This document shows, piece after piece, positions 62,240-64,000 of a DNA stretch of 64,000 bases. Under the pieces are notes generated by a model, which saw only the letters and a program-made list of their open reading frames with translations, was not told the DNA's origin and searched no databases. The stretch is from assembly GCF_036226885.1 (NCBI RefSeq), contig NZ_CP109027.1, positions 372,001 through 436,000 of the forward strand, given 5' to 3'. Position numbers and translations under genes: made by a program. Position 1 is the stretch's first letter. Each line of letters opens with the position of its first letter. This DNA comes from Streptomyces sp. NBC_00663 (GTDB taxonomy: Bacteria > Actinomycetota > Actinomycetes > Streptomycetales > Streptomycetaceae).

Positions 62240-62674
62240 TCACGGCCGCCGGATAGGCCGGCAGAGCAGGTCCTTGAGATTGCCGTCGTCGAGGCAGACG
62301 CGCACGAACGCGGCTCCGCCGGGGACATCGGCCGGCACGACGAAGCTGGTGTAGTTCTTGGTCGTGCCGCAAGCCGTGTCGGAAGAGGCGGATCCCGCCG
62401 AGCCCAGCTTCGCGCCGGCGGCGTCGTAGGTGTACACCCAGGTACGTCGGCAGTACTCAGGGCCGGCCGCGCTCACCGACTTGTGCGTCCCCGTCACCGC
62501 GACCGACCGGTTGTACCAGGTGACCGTGCCCGTCGTCCATGTGTTCCCGACCGCGATGGGCTCGAAGGCAGTGACGGGGTAGGCGGAGGTCTGAGCGCCG
62601 GCGGCGGGAGCGCCCAGCAAGGTGCCCGCGGTCAGCACGACGGAACCGAGCGCGGCGGCGAGATGAGTCTGCAT
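62240..62674 (-). CDS. Secreted hypothetical protein (144 aa)
   Basis: Exported protein from ATG 62674 (MQTHLAAALGSVVLTAGTLL, signal peptide ending near AAGA-QTSAYP, residue ~28). The mature part has four cysteines in two likely disulfides (YCRRTW, TACGTT, VCLDD, LLCRP) and a beta-rich composition. A VTWYNRSVAVTGTHKSV block suggests an immunoglobulin-like or lectin-like fold. I do not recognise the family. The function may be extracellular; nothing in the neighbourhood clarifies it. Confidence 0.82.
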   Translation of the reverse strand: MQTHLAAALGSVVLTAGTLLGAPAAGAQTSAYPVTAFEPIAVGNTWTTGTVTWYNRSVAVTGTHKSVSAAGPEYCRRTWVYTYDAAGAKLGSAGSASSDTACGTTKNYTSFVVPADVPGGAAFVRVCLDDGNLKDLLCRPIRRP

Positions 62675-62843
62675 GTGTTCTCCAGGGTGAGGGGAGCCGG
62701 TTGCGACGCCACATCCTGGACGGGCCTCCCACCTGCGGCCCACCTCTTAAGGCACGGCTTAAAGGGGCGCCGTGACGGCCGGTGCGGCGGCCGGGCCCGC
62801 CCGCCGTGGCCGCGGTTCGTCGGCAACGGCACCCGCTCGGGGA

Positions 62844-63845
62844 TCACCCCTGTGTCAGGGTGCCGGTCCGCAACAGGGCCAGTCCGAGCGGGGTGATGAG
62901 GTGCAGCACGGACCCGCCCCGGCGGCTGGTGGTGATGAGGTCCGTGTTCCGCAGCACGGTCGCGTGCTGACTGGCCGCCGCGGCCGTGACGTTGAGGCGG
63001 CGTGCCAGCTCGGTCGTCGTGCACCCTTCCGCCGTCACCTGTAGGGCGGCAGCTCGCGTACGGCCGAGCAGGGACTCCAGGTTTCGGACGGTGGAGTCGT
63101 CCGGTTCGCCCGGCCCGGTACCGGTCAGCGGCCGGCGCAGGGCCGGCACCGTCAGCCGGGGTGGCTGGGTGGTGTCCAGCGGATCCCACAGAAAGCTCAC
63201 CGGGAGCTTCGAGAAAACCGTGGGCGTGATGATCAACCCCCTTCCCCGCAGGCGCACTTCGACCTGTCGCGGGTAGGGAGCCTCCAGCACGGGCGGACGC
63301 CAGCGGACCAGAGGTGGGCAGATCGAGCGCAGCAGCAGATCGATGCCGCCCTCCAACACCAGGTTCGCGCAACGGGTGGACAGCGCGACCAGCTCGGACC
63401 GCCCTTGATGCCAGTAGGGCTCCACGGTCAGCCGATGGCAGGCCCGCACGGCCTCGGCGAGCTCCCGCCGCGCGTCGCGGCCCCCCTCGGACACGCGTCT
63501 GGCCCATGGCAGGTGTGCGGGGTGGAAGTCGAGACCTTCGAACTCGCGTCGCAACCTGGCCGCTGGGGTGTGCAGCAGGTTGTCCACGGCGTGGTCGAGA
63601 GAAGACACGTCTCCCATCAGCGCCAGCAGATCAAGCCCGGGACCGCGCACCGGAACCAGAGACGTCAGGGGGCGCGTGTCCGCTCCCATCCGGCCCGCGA
63701 CCGCCGCCCGCCACGAACGCAGGTGAGGAAGGTCCCGCTTCTCCCTCAGCAGCTCCAAGCTGTAGTAGATCTCCGCCGCGACGCCGATCGTCGCGGCCAC
63801 CCGGGTCCGGGCGAGGTCTTCTGCCGTGAAGTGAACGCGTAACAC
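62844..63845 (-). CDS. ArsR-family winged-helix regulator
   Basis: 333 residues from GTG 63845 behind AGGGGG (the frame could start at 63863, but that lacks an RBS). The N-terminal 240 residues are an effector-like region (VLRVHFTAEDLARTRVAATI, then RGRGLIITPTVFSK). The C-terminal winged helix is ArsR/HTH_20-like (LLGRTRAAALQVTAEGCTTT, ELARRLNVTAAAASQHATVL). This C-terminal HTH plus large N-terminal domain is a common Streptomyces type. Target unknown. Confidence 0.9.
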   Translation of the reverse strand: MLRVHFTAEDLARTRVAATIGVAAEIYYSLELLREKRDLPHLRSWRAAVAGRMGADTRPLTSLVPVRGPGLDLLALMGDVSSLDHAVDNLLHTPAARLRREFEGLDFHPAHLPWARRVSEGGRDARRELAEAVRACHRLTVEPYWHQGRSELVALSTRCANLVLEGGIDLLLRSICPPLVRWRPPVLEAPYPRQVEVRLRGRGLIITPTVFSKLPVSFLWDPLDTTQPPRLTVPALRRPLTGTGPGEPDDSTVRNLESLLGRTRAAALQVTAEGCTTTELARRLNVTAAAASQHATVLRNTDLITTSRRGGSVLHLITPLGLALLRTGTLTQG

Positions 63846-63863
63846 CAACTGGCCCCCTGTCAC

Positions 63864-64000
63864 CGCGACAGAGCGCGTGACCGCACCCTCAGCATGCCTT
63901 TACCCGGCGCACCCCAGGAGGCACTCCCGAGACAGGAGCCGCCGCGGCGCATCTGCCGGCGCGCTGAGGCAGTACCTCCAGCAGGCGCACCGGCGGCCGA
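63864..64000. other. Window end, non-coding
   Basis: 137 bp upstream of the ArsR-like gene. No gene or repeat recognised; it probably holds the promoter of that gene. Confidence 0.4.

Overview
The window is high-GC actinobacterial DNA and almost certainly Streptomyces. The evidence is strong third-position GC codon bias, Tat and Sec secreted CAZymes with ricin-type (CBM13) modules, a DUF6230/DUF6114 pair, a perfect Streptomyces-type parS site (GTTTCACGTGAAAC), and a vanHAX-murF-vanK set like those of S. coelicolor and glycopeptide producers. Many decayed genes and small gene-plus-regulator units suggest an accessory region. The parS site argues for the chromosome rather than a small plasmid.

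Layout. 0-2.9 kb: the end of a sugar ABC importer and a GH32 fructan hydrolase. 3-5 kb: two NAD(P)-binding oxidoreductases. 5.0-5.9 kb: a decayed cassette (see below). 6.1-9.4 kb: a MerR regulator, then a DUF6230/DUF6114/secreted-protein operon. 9.5-12.7 kb: htpG, parS, a DUF4097-type lipoprotein and a small secreted protein. 13-16.8 kb: a P-loop kinase, a CGNR regulator, an epoxide hydrolase, a VOC protein and a DHFR-like reductase. 17-22.9 kb: a truncated PucR gene, then vanX-vanA-vanH (minus), a second murF (plus) and vanK/femX (minus), with no vanR or vanS nearby. 23-31.2 kb: hydrolase, VOC, TetR/MFS efflux, Vgb-like propeller, YCII, PPOX, a second DHFR-like protein and a SnoaL-fused sigma factor. 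31.3-42.1 kb: a plant-polysaccharide island (GH10 xylanase, GH62, GH6, GH43, GH27, CE1-type esterase) interrupted by LysR and two-component remnants. 42.2-52.6 kb: a fused Lrp/decarboxylase deletion scar, LLM oxidoreductase, lipoprotein, monooxygenase, NlpC/P60 hydrolase, a sigma factor with a membrane partner, TetR, and a broken GH42 gene. 52.7-59.95 kb: a regulon of alpha/beta hydrolase, MFS pump, three TetR genes, a 4Fe-4S protein, an SDR and a DUF1330-like protein. 60-63.9 kb: a repeat protein, a secreted protein and an ArsR-like regulator.

The main signal is not a single gene. A 14-bp palindrome, AAACCGATCGGTTT, usually present as two copies 23-25 bp apart centre to centre, lies in front of nearly every gene of the 53-60 kb block. 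It also lies in front of the SDR at 4.1-5.0 kb, in front of a gene remnant at 5.8 kb, and alone between two gene ends at 9.46 kb. The 5.0-5.86 kb segment is a decayed, inverted version of the intact 4Fe-4S / tetR / tetR cassette at 56.26-58.68 kb: all three genes can be traced, in the same relative order, including the operator pair. The window therefore appears to carry a dispersed TetR-controlled stress or detoxification regulon that has been duplicated and partly lost. All functional statements are from reading the sequence; no searches were run.
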